From an uncultured Clostridia bacterium (GTDB lineage Bacteria; Bacillota; Clostridia; Oscillospirales; Oscillospiraceae), in the NCBI GenBank assembly GCA_945927915.1, contig CAMEMX010000011.1, positions 1 through 14,989 of the forward strand: a stretch of 14,989 nucleotides of DNA, read 5' to 3'. The notes under the pieces were generated by a model. That model did not search any database, had not been told where the DNA came from, and worked only from the letters and a program-made list of their open reading frames with translations. Positions 1-8,411 of the stretch are shown here, piece after piece (position 1 is the first letter of the stretch; each line of letters begins with the position of its first letter). A program made the position numbers and the translations under genes.

Positions 1-6
1 TTATAT

Positions 7-47
7 TACAACCGCCAGTCCCGTTTGAAACAGGACTGGCGGTTGTA
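7..47 (-). terminator. Hairpin closing the leftward transport/GH4 operon
   Basis: A 15-bp perfect stem pairs positions 7-21 with 33-47 (core ACCGCCAGTCC / GGACTGGCGGT); a short inner GTTT/AAAC pairing caps it. It lies 59 bases beyond the stop codon of the solute-binding protein gene, the expected place for a transcript end. On the minus strand the stem is followed by AATATAA, not a U-tract, so it is not a canonical intrinsic terminator in that direction. It may instead protect the mRNA 3' end. The window edge hides what lies beyond. Confidence 0.55.
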
Positions 48-106
48 GTATCTATTGCGACTATCCAATTTTCGTTCAGCTTATAGATATATCACTCGAC
101 GGTGTA

Positions 107-1723
107 TCAGTTCCAAAGCTTCAGATGCGCCTGATAATTCTCCGTATAGATCTTTTCAACTGCGGCGGCATCGTTCGCTTCGAGCTCGGACATCATGTCA
201 TTATAAAGCGCTTTGACCTCATCCTCGGACTGTGCATAGACCATCTGCGCAAAGTACTGGTCGATGATGTCGTTGCACTTTTGCTCGGCAAGGGCCTCCG
301 GCGTACCGCTGGTCGGGCTGACGTTGTCATAGGGAGCGGTGTCCCAGACGGAGCCGGCCATGGAAATGAGCGCATGGGAGGCAACGGCATCGAGATCGTA
401 TTTGGTAACAAGGTCATACGGCGTACCATCGGAGCCGTAGCCGTTCTTGACGAACCACGACCACTTGCGGATGCCGGTCTCCTTGCTGTATGCGCCCCAG
501 TCCTCGCGGAAGCCGGGGATCGTCTTTTCGTTTGGAACGTGGACGCCGTTTTCAATCGTCCAGTCCTTGCCTTCCACGCCCCACATCAGCAGATACTGGC
601 CTTCCTCGCTGGCAAGAAAGTCAAAGAGCTTGATGGTTTCCTCGGGATACTTATTGGCCTTGGTGATACCGATCGCGTCCCAGCCAAGGGAGCTGCGCGG
701 GCTGTAGGTCGTCTTGTTGGGATCCACGCCGTCTGCAACAACCTTGAACATATAAAACTGCTTGTCCGTGTCCTCGCCCTCGTCCTGAATGAACAGGCCG
801 TTGACATCGCTGGGAGTGCCGCCGTTGGCAGCAAATACGCGGCCGCTTGCCAGTTTTTCACTGAAGGCGTCAGCCTTCGTGATCGCCCATTCACGGTCGA
901 GCAGGCCGTCACGATAAAGAGAGTTGATGAAAGTCACCATATCCAGATACTGCGGATCTCTGACGCTGAAAAGGAGCTGATGATCTTCGGTTTCATAGTA
1001 GTTCTTCATGCCGTACATGCCGCGGAAGGTGCTCAGGACGGTCTCCATATATTCACCGTTGAGTGCAAAGGGAATCGTTTCCTGACCGTCGATGGTCGGA
1101 TACTTTTCCTTAAACGCCTTCAGCATGGCAACGAACTCGTCCTGCGAGAAAGGTTCGCCCTTTTCGGCCTTTTCGCCGTAGCCAAGCTCCTTGAGAAGAT
1201 CCATGCGGATGTTGATCGCACGGTCGGGTGTCGGGTCGAGGTCGTACCAGTTGTTCAGATAATAGGTGTGGCCGTCAGAATAGCGGCTGAGATTCAGAAC
1301 CTCGCCATACATTTCCTTGATGTTCGGGCCGTACTGCTCAATCAGATCGTCAAGAGGAATCAGCGCGCCGGCTTCAATGTACTGATTGACAATGTCGCTT
1401 CTGCGATCCATCAGGACGACGTCCGGCAGAGTGTCGCCGGTCATCATCAGAACGAGCTTTTCGTTGGGGTCGCCGGTGGGCTGCTGGATTTCAATGTTGA
1501 TGCCGGTCTTTTCCTTGATGACCTCTGCGACCGGATCGGTGAAGGCTTCGCCGGTGTTCTTATCGAACCACGTCAGCGTGATTGTCGGGGTATCTTCTTT
1601 GCCGGGAGCATTGCTTTCGCTGGGAGACTGCGGATCGTTGCTGGGCTGGTCTGCGTTCTGACAGGCGCAGAGGACAGAAACCAGCATCAAGATTGCGAGG
1701 ATCAGTGCCAGTGCTTTTTTCAT
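107..1723 (-). CDS. ABC transporter extracellular sugar-binding lipoprotein (LplA/LipO-like)
   Basis: 538 aa. It binds a sugar or oligosaccharide outside the cell and delivers it to the two permeases encoded upstream in the same run. The N-terminus is a lipoprotein signal: KK, a hydrophobic stretch to about residue 17, then lipobox L18-C19-A20-C21, so Cys21 should be lipidated. A Ser/Pro/Asn/Glu-rich linker (about 22-45) follows, then a family-1 solute-binding fold starting TITLTWFDKNTG, with the family-typical TGDTLPDVV segment near residue 95. The length is usual for the large LplA/LipO group of Firmicutes. Start: ATG at 1723 with GGAGGG seven bases upstream. It is the last gene of the leftward run, 58 bases after the GH4 gene, and that gap may hold its own promoter. 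Ligand is inferred from the neighbouring alpha-galactosidases; the binding residues cannot be read directly. Confidence 0.9.
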   Translation of the reverse strand: MKKALALILAILMLVSVLCACQNADQPSNDPQSPSESNAPGKEDTPTITLTWFDKNTGEAFTDPVAEVIKEKTGINIEIQQPTGDPNEKLVLMMTGDTLPDVVLMDRRSDIVNQYIEAGALIPLDDLIEQYGPNIKEMYGEVLNLSRYSDGHTYYLNNWYDLDPTPDRAINIRMDLLKELGYGEKAEKGEPFSQDEFVAMLKAFKEKYPTIDGQETIPFALNGEYMETVLSTFRGMYGMKNYYETEDHQLLFSVRDPQYLDMVTFINSLYRDGLLDREWAITKADAFSEKLASGRVFAANGGTPSDVNGLFIQDEGEDTDKQFYMFKVVADGVDPNKTTYSPRSSLGWDAIGITKANKYPEETIKLFDFLASEEGQYLLMWGVEGKDWTIENGVHVPNEKTIPGFREDWGAYSKETGIRKWSWFVKNGYGSDGTPYDLVTKYDLDAVASHALISMAGSVWDTAPYDNVSPTSGTPEALAEQKCNDIIDQYFAQMVYAQSEDEVKALYNDMMSELEANDAAAVEKIYTENYQAHLKLWN

Positions 1724-1750
1724 GATTTTCCCTCCAAAAGATTTTCATAT

Positions 1751-1779
1751 ATATTACATTTCCGCGAGGAGAAACGCAA
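1751..1779 (-). promoter_or_regulatory. Possible internal promoter ahead of the binding-protein gene
   Basis: In the 58-base gap, read on the minus strand, TTGCGT (1774-1779) is followed after exactly 17 bases by TAATAT (1751-1756), about 28 bases before the start codon. The -35 matches consensus at only three positions and the -10 at four, so this is a weak candidate. Extra transcription of the binding protein relative to the permeases would make biological sense. Confidence 0.3.
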
Positions 1780-1781
1780 TA

Positions 1782-3083
1782 TCAACGGAAGAAGTCGGGA
1801 TGGATGAACGGTCTGTTCAGCTCAATCAGCTCATCGCACATGGCGATAGTATCGTCAATGGACAGCTCCGCCGAGGTGTGCGGGTCAAGCAGCGCCGCGT
1901 GGTAAATATGCTCACGCTTACCGGTGAGAGCGGCCTCGATGGAAAGAAGCTGCATATTGATGTTCGTGCGGTTGACCGCTGCGCACTGCTCCGGCAGGCT
2001 GCCGAAGCTGATGGGCTGAATACCGTTTGCATTGACCAGACAGGGAACCTCAACGCAGGCTTTGCGCGGAAGGTTGGAGATCAGGCCGTTCGTGTTCAGC
2101 ACGTTTCCGGCGATCTCGTAGGGTGTGTTGGTTTCCATGGAATCGAGAATATAGGAAGCGTATTCGCGACTGCGGACGTGCGTCAGGCTGTCGTCCTCGA
2201 TCATATTTTCGATTTCCTGCCAGTATTCGGCTTTGCCGCGTCCCCAGTTTTTGTAGCCGTTGGTCGGCAGATGATAGATCTCCTTCAGCTCCGGATAGCG
2301 GAACTTGTGATAATACGGCAGATATTCCGAACCATGCGAGCTGGACTCGGTGACATAGTAGCCGAACACCTTCATGATCTGGTAGCGTACCATGTCGTTG
2401 TGGCTGTCCGTGCGGGCCAGCGCGGCTTCGCGTACCTCGGGATAAATATCGGCTCCGTTTCGTTTCAGCTCCAGAAGCCAAGCCTGGTGATTGATACCAC
2501 CGATGCGCCATGTCACGCCCTCGGTGGACATCCCAAGCCCCTCAAGGAGCTCCTTGGCGCACACCTGCACGCTGTGGCACAGGCCGACACACTTGATGCC
2601 GCTGCTCTGCTGCACGGCACCGGTAACGATCGCCATCGGGTTCGTATAGTTCAACAGCCATGCGTCCGGGCACAGCTCCTCCATATCGCGCGCAATCTCC
2701 AGCATGACCGGAATCGTGCGCAGGCCGCGGAACAGACCGCCCACACCGAGCGTATCGGCAACCGTCTGCTCAAGACCGTACTTCTGCGGAATCTCAAAGT
2801 CTGCAATGATGTACGGGTCGTATGCGCCGACGGAAATGGTGTTGATGACATAATCCGCGTTCTTCAGAACCGCACGCCGATCTGTCGAGGCTGTGACAGT
2901 CGCCTTGGTACCCAGCTTTTCATTGAGCCTGCGAATCAGCCGTTCCGACTGCGCCAGCTTCTCACCGTCGATGTCGCACAGCGCAATCTCCGCGTCAGCC
3001 AGCGACGGCGTAAGCAGGCAGTCGCCAAGGACATTCTTGCAGAAAATCGAGCTTCCTGCGCCGAGTAATACGATTTTTGCCAT
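1782..3083 (-). CDS. Glycoside hydrolase family 4 alpha-galactosidase/alpha-glucosidase-type enzyme (MelA/LplD-like)
   Basis: 433 aa, cytoplasmic. GH4 enzymes use NAD+ and a divalent metal (usually Mn2+): they oxidise C3 of the sugar, eliminate the aglycone and reduce the product back. Seen here: the N-terminal dinucleotide fold GAGSS (8-12) with an acidic turn DID (37-39); NTISVGAY (81-88); [14 protein letters not shown] (110-123); NYTNPMA (145-151); the metal site GLCHSVQ with Cys169; and GGINHQAW with His199. The CHSV form marks the branch acting on non-phosphorylated alpha-glycosides (MelA alpha-galactosidase, alpha-glucosidases, LplD alpha-galacturonidase); phospho-glycosidases have CNxP. 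Length fits MelA (about 450 aa). Start ATG at 3083 has a GGGGGA site eight bases upstream, poorer than its neighbours. It sits between permease and binding-protein genes, so its substrate is probably the imported sugar; alpha-galactoside is favoured because GH36 is nearby, but galacturonide or glucoside is not excluded. Confidence 0.9.
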   Translation of the reverse strand: MAKIVLLGAGSSIFCKNVLGDCLLTPSLADAEIALCDIDGEKLAQSERLIRRLNEKLGTKATVTASTDRRAVLKNADYVINTISVGAYDPYIIADFEIPQKYGLEQTVADTLGVGGLFRGLRTIPVMLEIARDMEELCPDAWLLNYTNPMAIVTGAVQQSSGIKCVGLCHSVQVCAKELLEGLGMSTEGVTWRIGGINHQAWLLELKRNGADIYPEVREAALARTDSHNDMVRYQIMKVFGYYVTESSSHGSEYLPYYHKFRYPELKEIYHLPTNGYKNWGRGKAEYWQEIENMIEDDSLTHVRSREYASYILDSMETNTPYEIAGNVLNTNGLISNLPRKACVEVPCLVNANGIQPISFGSLPEQCAAVNRTNINMQLLSIEAALTGKREHIYHAALLDPHTSAELSIDDTIAMCDELIELNRPFIHPDFFR

Positions 3084-3113
3084 AAAAAATCCCCCGATTT
3101 ATAATTTATAGAG

Positions 3114-4001
3114 TTATTCCTTTACGGACCCGAGCATCATGCCCTTGATGAAATACTTCTGCACGAAGGGATAGACCAGAATGATCGGAATCGTCGTTAC
3201 CATCGTGACCGTCATCCGAATGCTCTCGCTGGACACGGGCAGGCGCTTGGCGCTTGCGGCCATCTGCTGCGCCTGCGTCATCATCGCGCCCGTCTGGTAC
3301 TGGTTGAGAATTTTGACCAGCGTGTTGGAGAGCGTCTCCAGTGCTGGCTTGTTCGTGTAAATATATGAGTCATACCAAGCATTCCAATGATAAATTGCAG
3401 AGAAAAGCCCGATGGTCGCCACGACCGGCGCACACGAGGGAAGCACAACCTTTGCAAAAATCTGGATGTCGTTGGCTCCATCGATCCTTGCCGACTCGAT
3501 CATACTGTAAGGAAGCCCCTCCATGTAGGTTCGCACCAGAATCATCCAATACACGTTGTACAGGCCCGGCAGGAGGTATACCAGAAAGTTATCGATCAGT
3601 CCCAGCCATTTGACGATCATGTAGGTCGGAATCAGTCCGCCGCTGAAATACATGGTGAAAACAAACAGCAGATTGATCTGGCGGCGGCCGATCAGGTCGC
3701 GCTGGCTCAGAGCGTAGGCCAGCGTTGTCACGGCCAGAAGATTCAGCGGTACGCCGACGGCTGTGCGCAGCAGCGTCACCCGGAGCGAGGAGAGCAGCGC
3801 CGTATCAGACAAGACTGCCTTATAGCTGTCAATGGAAAACACGCGCGGCCAGAGCATCAGACCGCCGCGCAGCGAATCCGTTGCGTCGTTCAGAGAGAGA
3901 ACAAAGATATTCCAAAATGGATAAAATGTGATGATAAACAGAAGGCTCAGCGCAGCATAGATCAAAACGCTGCTCAGGCGAAACCCTTTTTTCTGCACCA
4001 T
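3114..4001 (-). CDS. Carbohydrate ABC transporter permease, LplC/YtcP-like
   Basis: 295 aa integral membrane protein, second permease subunit of a type-I sugar importer (MalG class). The first hydrophobic segment (about residues 13-34, VLIYAALSLLFIITFYPFWNI) is followed by five more. The cytoplasmic EAA loop that docks the ATPase reads ESARIDGA (169-176) with VVLPSCAP after it. The C-terminal end FVQKYFIKGMMLGSVKE is characteristic of the LplC/YtcP family. Start ATG at 4001 has AGGAGGG eight bases upstream; that ribosome site overlaps the stop codon region of the preceding permease gene (11-base gap), so the two are probably translated together. The GH4 gene follows after 30 bases. Confidence 0.92.
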   Translation of the reverse strand: MVQKKGFRLSSVLIYAALSLLFIITFYPFWNIFVLSLNDATDSLRGGLMLWPRVFSIDSYKAVLSDTALLSSLRVTLLRTAVGVPLNLLAVTTLAYALSQRDLIGRRQINLLFVFTMYFSGGLIPTYMIVKWLGLIDNFLVYLLPGLYNVYWMILVRTYMEGLPYSMIESARIDGANDIQIFAKVVLPSCAPVVATIGLFSAIYHWNAWYDSYIYTNKPALETLSNTLVKILNQYQTGAMMTQAQQMAASAKRLPVSSESIRMTVTMVTTIPIILVYPFVQKYFIKGMMLGSVKE

Positions 4002-4012
4002 GGCGTTCCCTC

Positions 4013-4966
4013 CTAAAACAGGTGGCTGTTCTCAGTCTTTTTGGCGATCTTATTGACGGTAAAGACGAGAATAAAAGCCACAACAGACTTAAACAGCGAC
4101 ACGGCGCTGGCATAGGAGAACATACCCTTCTGAATGCCATAGCGGTAAGCATAGGTGTCGATCACGTCGGAGAAATTGCGCGTCAGGGAATTTCCCAGCA
4201 GGAAAAACTGGTCGAAGCCCGTGTTCAAAAGGCTTCCGATGGAGAGAATCAGCATGATGATGATGGTCGGCTTGATTCCCGGCAGCAGCACATGCCAGAT
4301 CTGCTTCCAGCGGCTTGCGCCGTCCACCGTTGCGGCTTCAAACAGCTCGGGGTTGACCGCAGAGATCGCGGAAAGATAGATGATGGAATTGTAGCCCATG
4401 TCCTTCCAGGTGTTTGACAGGGCAATGATCCAGTAAAAATACTTTCCCTCCTGCAAGAACAGGATACTCTCGTCAATCAGACCCAGCGCTTTGAGCAGCG
4501 AGTTGATCGCCCCGGAGGAGGAAAGCAGCGTCGTAATGATATTCGCCGCAATGACCCAGGAAACAAAGTACGGAAGGTACGATGCCGTCTGCACCGCTTT
4601 TTTGAAGCGGACGTTTTTTACCTCATTCAGAAGCAGCGCGATCGTGATCGGCGCAATGAAGCCAAAGATCAGGGTCAAGCCGCTGGAAACCAGCGTGTTG
4701 CGCATAACAATCCAGAAGTCATTTCCGGAAAAGAAGTATTTGAACCACTGCAAGCCAACAAACTCACTGCTGAACAGCGTTTTCCAGAAATTGCCCAGCG
4801 TTGGCTTAAAATTGACAAAGCCCATATACAGGCCGACCATTGGCGCGTAGCAGAATAGAATTACCCAAAGGACAGCCGGAAGAAGCATGAGCAGCAGGTA
4901 TCTTTGCCGCAGGATTTTCTTGCCGAGTTTATGTGAGGGCATTTTGGCCATTGCTTTTTCTCTCAT
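4013..4966 (-). CDS. Carbohydrate ABC transporter permease, LplB/YteP-like
   Basis: 317 aa integral membrane protein, first permease subunit (MalF class, short LplB form). It starts with a basic cytoplasmic tail, then a hydrophobic segment YLLLMLLPAVLWVILFCYAPM. The family phrase NFKPTLG and the EAA loop EAATVDGASRWKQIWHVLLPGIKP (starting Glu210) are clear. Start: ATG at 4966, preceded by AAGGAGGGGTGA, almost the full anti-16S sequence, nine bases away. It is the first gene of the leftward run, directly facing the divergent control region. No ATP-binding subunit is encoded in the run, as is common for this family, where one MsmK-like ATPase serves many importers. Confidence 0.92.
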   Translation of the reverse strand: MREKAMAKMPSHKLGKKILRQRYLLLMLLPAVLWVILFCYAPMVGLYMGFVNFKPTLGNFWKTLFSSEFVGLQWFKYFFSGNDFWIVMRNTLVSSGLTLIFGFIAPITIALLLNEVKNVRFKKAVQTASYLPYFVSWVIAANIITTLLSSSGAINSLLKALGLIDESILFLQEGKYFYWIIALSNTWKDMGYNSIIYLSAISAVNPELFEAATVDGASRWKQIWHVLLPGIKPTIIIMLILSIGSLLNTGFDQFFLLGNSLTRNFSDVIDTYAYRYGIQKGMFSYASAVSLFKSVVAFILVFTVNKIAKKTENSHLF

Positions 4967-4989
4967 GCGTTCACCCCTCCTTGCTTTTC

Positions 4990-5018
4990 ATCATAGCAGA
5001 ATGCAGAGAGATATGAAA
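4990..5018 (-). promoter_or_regulatory. Candidate leftward promoter for the transport operon
   Basis: On the minus strand TATGAT (4990-4995) is a good -10 hexamer, with a weak -35 TTTCAT (5013-5018) 17 bases upstream. The predicted start would leave a 5' leader of only about 15-20 bases including the strong ribosome site. A weak -35 fits a promoter that needs an activator, here the divergent AraC-type regulator. No clear operator repeat was recognised. Confidence 0.4.
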
Positions 5019-5069
5019 TACCACGATTCTCTGAAAGCTAATCCATTTCTATTCATTTTGCACAAGCAA

Positions 5070-5098
5070 TTGACTTTCTGCGGCATATGCCTTATGAT
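5070..5098 (+). promoter_or_regulatory. Sigma-A promoter for the regulator/kinase/GH36 operon
   Basis: TTGACT (5070-5075) and TATGAT (5093-5098) are separated by exactly 17 bases; each matches five of six consensus bases. Transcription would start near 5105, leaving a leader of about 30 bases with AAAGGA (5118-5123) ahead of the ATG at 5134. The near-consensus form suggests basal expression of the sensor genes without an activator. Confidence 0.75.
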
Positions 5099-5133
5099 AA
5101 ACGCACAGAAGAATCCGAAAGGAAAACTGAAAA

Positions 5134-6651
5134 ATGTACCGTGTTCTGCTTGTTGACGACGAATATCTGGAGCTCCAGCTCCTGCGGGACAATATCGACT
5201 GGGCAGCCTATGGCTTTGAGATCTGCGCGACCGCGATGAACGGCGCACAGGCTCTGCACACGATTTCCGAGCAGCGGCCCGATGTTGTCGTGACCGATAT
5301 TAAGATGCCTGTGATGGACGGGATCGAGCTGTCTGTCCGCCTGCACGCGCAGTATCCGGATATTGCCATCGTTTTTTTGACGGGCTATGACCAGCACGAT
5401 TATCTGAAAAACGCGATCACAGTCGATGCCGTAGATTTTCTTTTGAAGCCGATCGATCTGGCCGAGGTCCCTGCGCTTTTGGAAAGAGTCCGCCTGCACT
5501 GCGACGAGCGGCGCGCCATTTCCGCAGCGTCCAGAAGCAATCTGCGCGAGTATATTCTTGCTGCGGCATCGGCAGCGGCGGTCAACCCGATGCCCGGCTA
5601 TACGCCGGCGCTGCGCTGTCCAGACGGGACGAAAAGCAGCGCCTGCTATTTTACGCTGCTGCAAATCGGAGAGCTTGCCTATCTGCGGGAAACACAAGGA
5701 GAGGCAATGCCGGAAGCTTTGAAAAGCAGCATCATAAAATGCTGCGCGCTCCCCGGCACAGTCCTTCTGACGCTGAAGGCAGAGGAGCTGCTGCTGCTTT
5801 CCACGCAGTGCTTTGACGAGCCCATGCTTGCCGCGCTCGCGCCGGAGGAACGCCGCTGGGTGAATGCAGTCAGTACGGATGCGCCCACGGCAATCACCGA
5901 TGCGGCCGAAACGATCAGAGTCCTGCGCTGCGCGGCACACGAGCTGCTGCTGCATCAGGGTTCCGGCCGACTGCACAAGCTGTCGTGGAAAATTCCCGAG
6001 GAAGCACTCCGCCCGCGACCGGAGACAGAATGCTTGACAGCGGCAATTAACCGGCTGAGCACCACAGCAGTTCTGCAATGGCTGCAGGCGTACTATCACT
6101 GCCTTCCGGCGGACAGCAGAGCGTATCATCGGCTGTCTGCGGAACTGATCGAGACGCTTTTGCAGACGCTTCCCGAGCTGGCTTCCTTCCAAAAGACGGG
6201 AGAAGCCGCAAAAACGGCATTGCTGTTCCGTATCTTCCACATTGTCAGTCCCGTGACAATGTGCGAGGAAATGGCCGACTTTTTGCAAAAGCTGATGGGA
6301 AAAATCGTAGAAACGACCGCCGATCAGCGCCTCCTTTCGGTTCAGAAGATCACAGCCTATATTGACCGGAACCTTTCGAAGCCGCTTTCGATCGACGAGA
6401 TCGCGGCGGAGTTTGGTCTTTCTGCAAACTATTTCAGTACCATGTTCAAAAAGCAGCTCGGCTGCACCGTTCTGGAATATCTTACGGAGAAACGCCTGAT
6501 CCGCGCAGCGCAGCTTCTGGACGGCAGCAATCTGAAGATCACGCAGATTTCTGCGCAGCTCGGCTATCAGAATCCCTCTTATTTTTGTGCGCTGTTTGCC
6601 AAGCGGTTCGGTATGACGCCGTCGCAGTATAAAAAGAGGTGTTCTCCGTGA
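5134..6651 (+). CDS. AraC-family response regulator, YesN-like
   Basis: 505 aa cytoplasmic transcription factor. N-terminal receiver domain (about 1-125): acidic pair Asp8-Asp9, phospho-acceptor Asp55 in VVVTDIKMPVMDG, switch Thr in FLTGYD and the conserved Lys in LLKPID. A long, poorly conserved linker (about 130-400) follows, as is usual in YesN proteins. The last 100 residues are two helix-turn-helix units of the AraC type (IDEIAAEFGLSANYFSTMFKKQLG and ITQISAQLGYQNPSYFCALFAKRFGMTPSQYKK). Its partner is the kinase directly downstream: the stop TGA at 6649-6651 overlaps the kinase GTG start by four bases. It reads away from the importer operon across a shared control region, so it most likely controls both directions. 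Confidence 0.92.
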   Translation: MYRVLLVDDEYLELQLLRDNIDWAAYGFEICATAMNGAQALHTISEQRPDVVVTDIKMPVMDGIELSVRLHAQYPDIAIVFLTGYDQHDYLKNAITVDAVDFLLKPIDLAEVPALLERVRLHCDERRAISAASRSNLREYILAAASAAAVNPMPGYTPALRCPDGTKSSACYFTLLQIGELAYLRETQGEAMPEALKSSIIKCCALPGTVLLTLKAEELLLLSTQCFDEPMLAALAPEERRWVNAVSTDAPTAITDAAETIRVLRCAAHELLLHQGSGRLHKLSWKIPEEALRPRPETECLTAAINRLSTTAVLQWLQAYYHCLPADSRAYHRLSAELIETLLQTLPELASFQKTGEAAKTALLFRIFHIVSPVTMCEEMADFLQKLMGKIVETTADQRLLSVQKITAYIDRNLSKPLSIDEIAAEFGLSANYFSTMFKKQLGCTVLEYLTEKRLIRAAQLLDGSNLKITQISAQLGYQNPSYFCALFAKRFGMTPSQYKKRCSP

Positions 6652-8411
6652 GACAGGCCTTCAAAAAGCTCCAGCGGAAGCTGAACGACCTTCCGATTCG
6701 AAAGAAAATGCTGATGCTTTTGCTGATTGCCAGCATCATCCCGCTGCTGATCGTGACGGTCTACGGCTCCATTGATTCCCGAAACCGTTTGCGCGAGCAG
6801 GCAGAGAATGATCTGCAAAACATGACCCAGCGGCTGTCCTCCGGTGTGGATTCGATCATTACGCCGATCGAGCAGATCTCCTCCCTGCTCTATACAGACA
6901 GCAAGCTGCAAGCCCAGCTCAACACCAATTACACCTCCGACATTGAATATATCAACACATACAACGAGTTCAGTGCCAAGCTTTCCGGCTTTCTGGTGGC
7001 TAACGGCAACATCGACCGCCTGACCATCTACACGAGCAATGCCACGCTGGCCTCCGACGGTTATTTCATCCGCTCCAAAAGCGACAGCTTTCCCTTTGCC
7101 GAGCAGAAGGTCTCTCCGCATGTCAGTGTCATTCGATGCATTCCGGTGCGCGGCAAGGGCGGTGAGCGGCAGGTCGTCTTTGGCCGTCCGCTCAACTACG
7201 GCTATCAGGTCGATTATGACAACTATCTGGTGATCTCCGTGCGGGAGAGCGTGTTTTCCGCCTTTCTTCCGGATGCACCGGGCGTTTGGGCAGCGGTTGC
7301 GGATTCCGCCGGAACCATTATGAGCGCGACGGAGAAAGACCAAATCGGGCAAAATCTTTCGGGCCTCTGCGCGGAGCTTGCGGGCCGCATACCGACGGCA
7401 CCGTTTCTCGCGGTGATTAACGGGCAGGAATGCATTGTTTCCTGCGACATTTTGGCAAACGGTTGGCGCAGCATCGCAGCAATTCCCTGCAAAACGGTCT
7501 ATGCGGACAATCTCATCAGCACGAGCCGGACGCTTTTGATCTTCGGCGCCTGCATCCTGATTTCCTGCCTGCTGATTCTGCTGATTTCACGCTACTTTAC
7601 CCAGCGCTTTCAGGCGTTGATGCGGCAGGTGGAGAAGATCGAAAACAACGACTTTTCCGCAACCGCTCTTGAAACCAGCAACGACGAAATCGGAAAGCTC
7701 GCTGCCTCGATGAACAAAATGTCCGCCGCGCTGGACAGCGCGATCAACGACGTGTATCTCAGGGAAATCCAGCAGAAAAGCACCCAGCTCCAGCTTTTGC
7801 AAAGCCAGATCAATCCGCACCTTCTTTACAATTCTCTTTCCTCCATTTCTTCCATGGCTCTGCGCGAGGGAAACACTGCACTCAGCGAATTTACGAATCA
7901 TTTGTCTCAATTTTATCGGCTTTCTCTGAGCAAGGGGCAGGAATATGTTCTTATGCAAAAAGAAATTGAGCTGACAAAGCACTACATTGCGATTCAGGAA
8001 ACGCGCTTTCCCGGAATGTTTGAGTTTGTATGGGAAATTGATGAAACTCTGCTGGACTGCATCACGCCCAAGCTGATTCTCCAACCCTTTGTGGAAAATG
8101 TCGTAAACCACGCAGTGAAAAGTACCGCAGAGCCGGTACTCGTTTTCCTGCAAATTACGCAGGAGGATGGAAACATCGTCTGTACCATCAGCGACAATGG
8201 CATCGGGATTCCCGCAAAGATCCTTGCCGAAATTCTTGATCCGCAGAAATCGCCGGGCTACGGTCTTGTCAATGTGAATGCACGGATCGAGCTGTGCTTC
8301 GGACAAGAGTACGGCGTAACGCTGGAAAGCGAAGAAAATATCGGAACCACAGCAAAAATCATTCTGCCAAAAACAACACGCCTTGGAGGTTTGCCATGTC
8401 AATCATTGTAA
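6648..8411 (+). CDS. Sensor histidine kinase, YesM-like (two-component)
   Basis: 587 aa membrane kinase. TM1 is about residues 21-40; an extracytoplasmic sensor region of roughly 250 residues follows (Cache-like by position, no motif proves it); TM2 is near 296-314 and is followed by a HAMP linker. The kinase core is the His_kinase family with QSQINPHLLYNSL, phospho-acceptor His391, then an ATPase domain with N-box PFVENVVNHAV (Asn484), ISDNGIGI and GYGLVNVNARI. Start: GTG at 6648, eight bases after AGAGG and overlapping the regulator stop as GTGA; an in-frame GTG at 6639 lies on top of the ribosome site and is less likely. The ribosome site of the next gene lies inside its last codons. Confidence 0.92.
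   Translation: MRQAFKKLQRKLNDLPIRKKMLMLLLIASIIPLLIVTVYGSIDSRNRLREQAENDLQNMTQRLSSGVDSIITPIEQISSLLYTDSKLQAQLNTNYTSDIEYINTYNEFSAKLSGFLVANGNIDRLTIYTSNATLASDGYFIRSKSDSFPFAEQKVSPHVSVIRCIPVRGKGGERQVVFGRPLNYGYQVDYDNYLVISVRESVFSAFLPDAPGVWAAVADSAGTIMSATEKDQIGQNLSGLCAELAGRIPTAPFLAVINGQECIVSCDILANGWRSIAAIPCKTVYADNLISTSRTLLIFGACILISCLLILLISRYFTQRFQALMRQVEKIENNDFSATALETSNDEIGKLAASMNKMSAALDSAINDVYLREIQQKSTQLQLLQSQINPHLLYNSLSSISSMALREGNTALSEFTNHLSQFYRLSLSKGQEYVLMQKEIELTKHYIAIQETRFPGMFEFVWEIDETLLDCITPKLILQPFVENVVNHAVKSTAEPVLVFLQITQEDGNIVCTISDNGIGIPAKILAEILDPQKSPGYGLVNVNARIELCFGQEYGVTLESEENIGTTAKIILPKTTRLGGLPCQSL

Noticed and set aside
125-1807. 560-codon open frame on the plus strand, opposite the binding-protein gene
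   Set aside because: It is fully antisense to a clear lipoprotein gene, has no ribosome site and its translation resembles no family; long antisense frames are common in GC-rich genes with biased third positions.
1722-3068. 448-codon open frame on the plus strand, opposite the GH4 gene
   Set aside because: Antisense to a gene with complete GH4 motifs; its translation is an unstructured mix rich in Arg, His and Val.
5028-5046. Possible catabolite control (cre) site near CTGAAAGCTAATCCA in the divergent region
   Set aside because: The central CG and neighbouring bases that define cre sites are missing, so the match is not better than chance.
5092-6288. 398-codon minus-strand frame opposite the response regulator
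   Set aside because: The plus strand has a complete receiver and AraC domain; the minus frame is Arg/Gln/Cys-rich shadow sequence.
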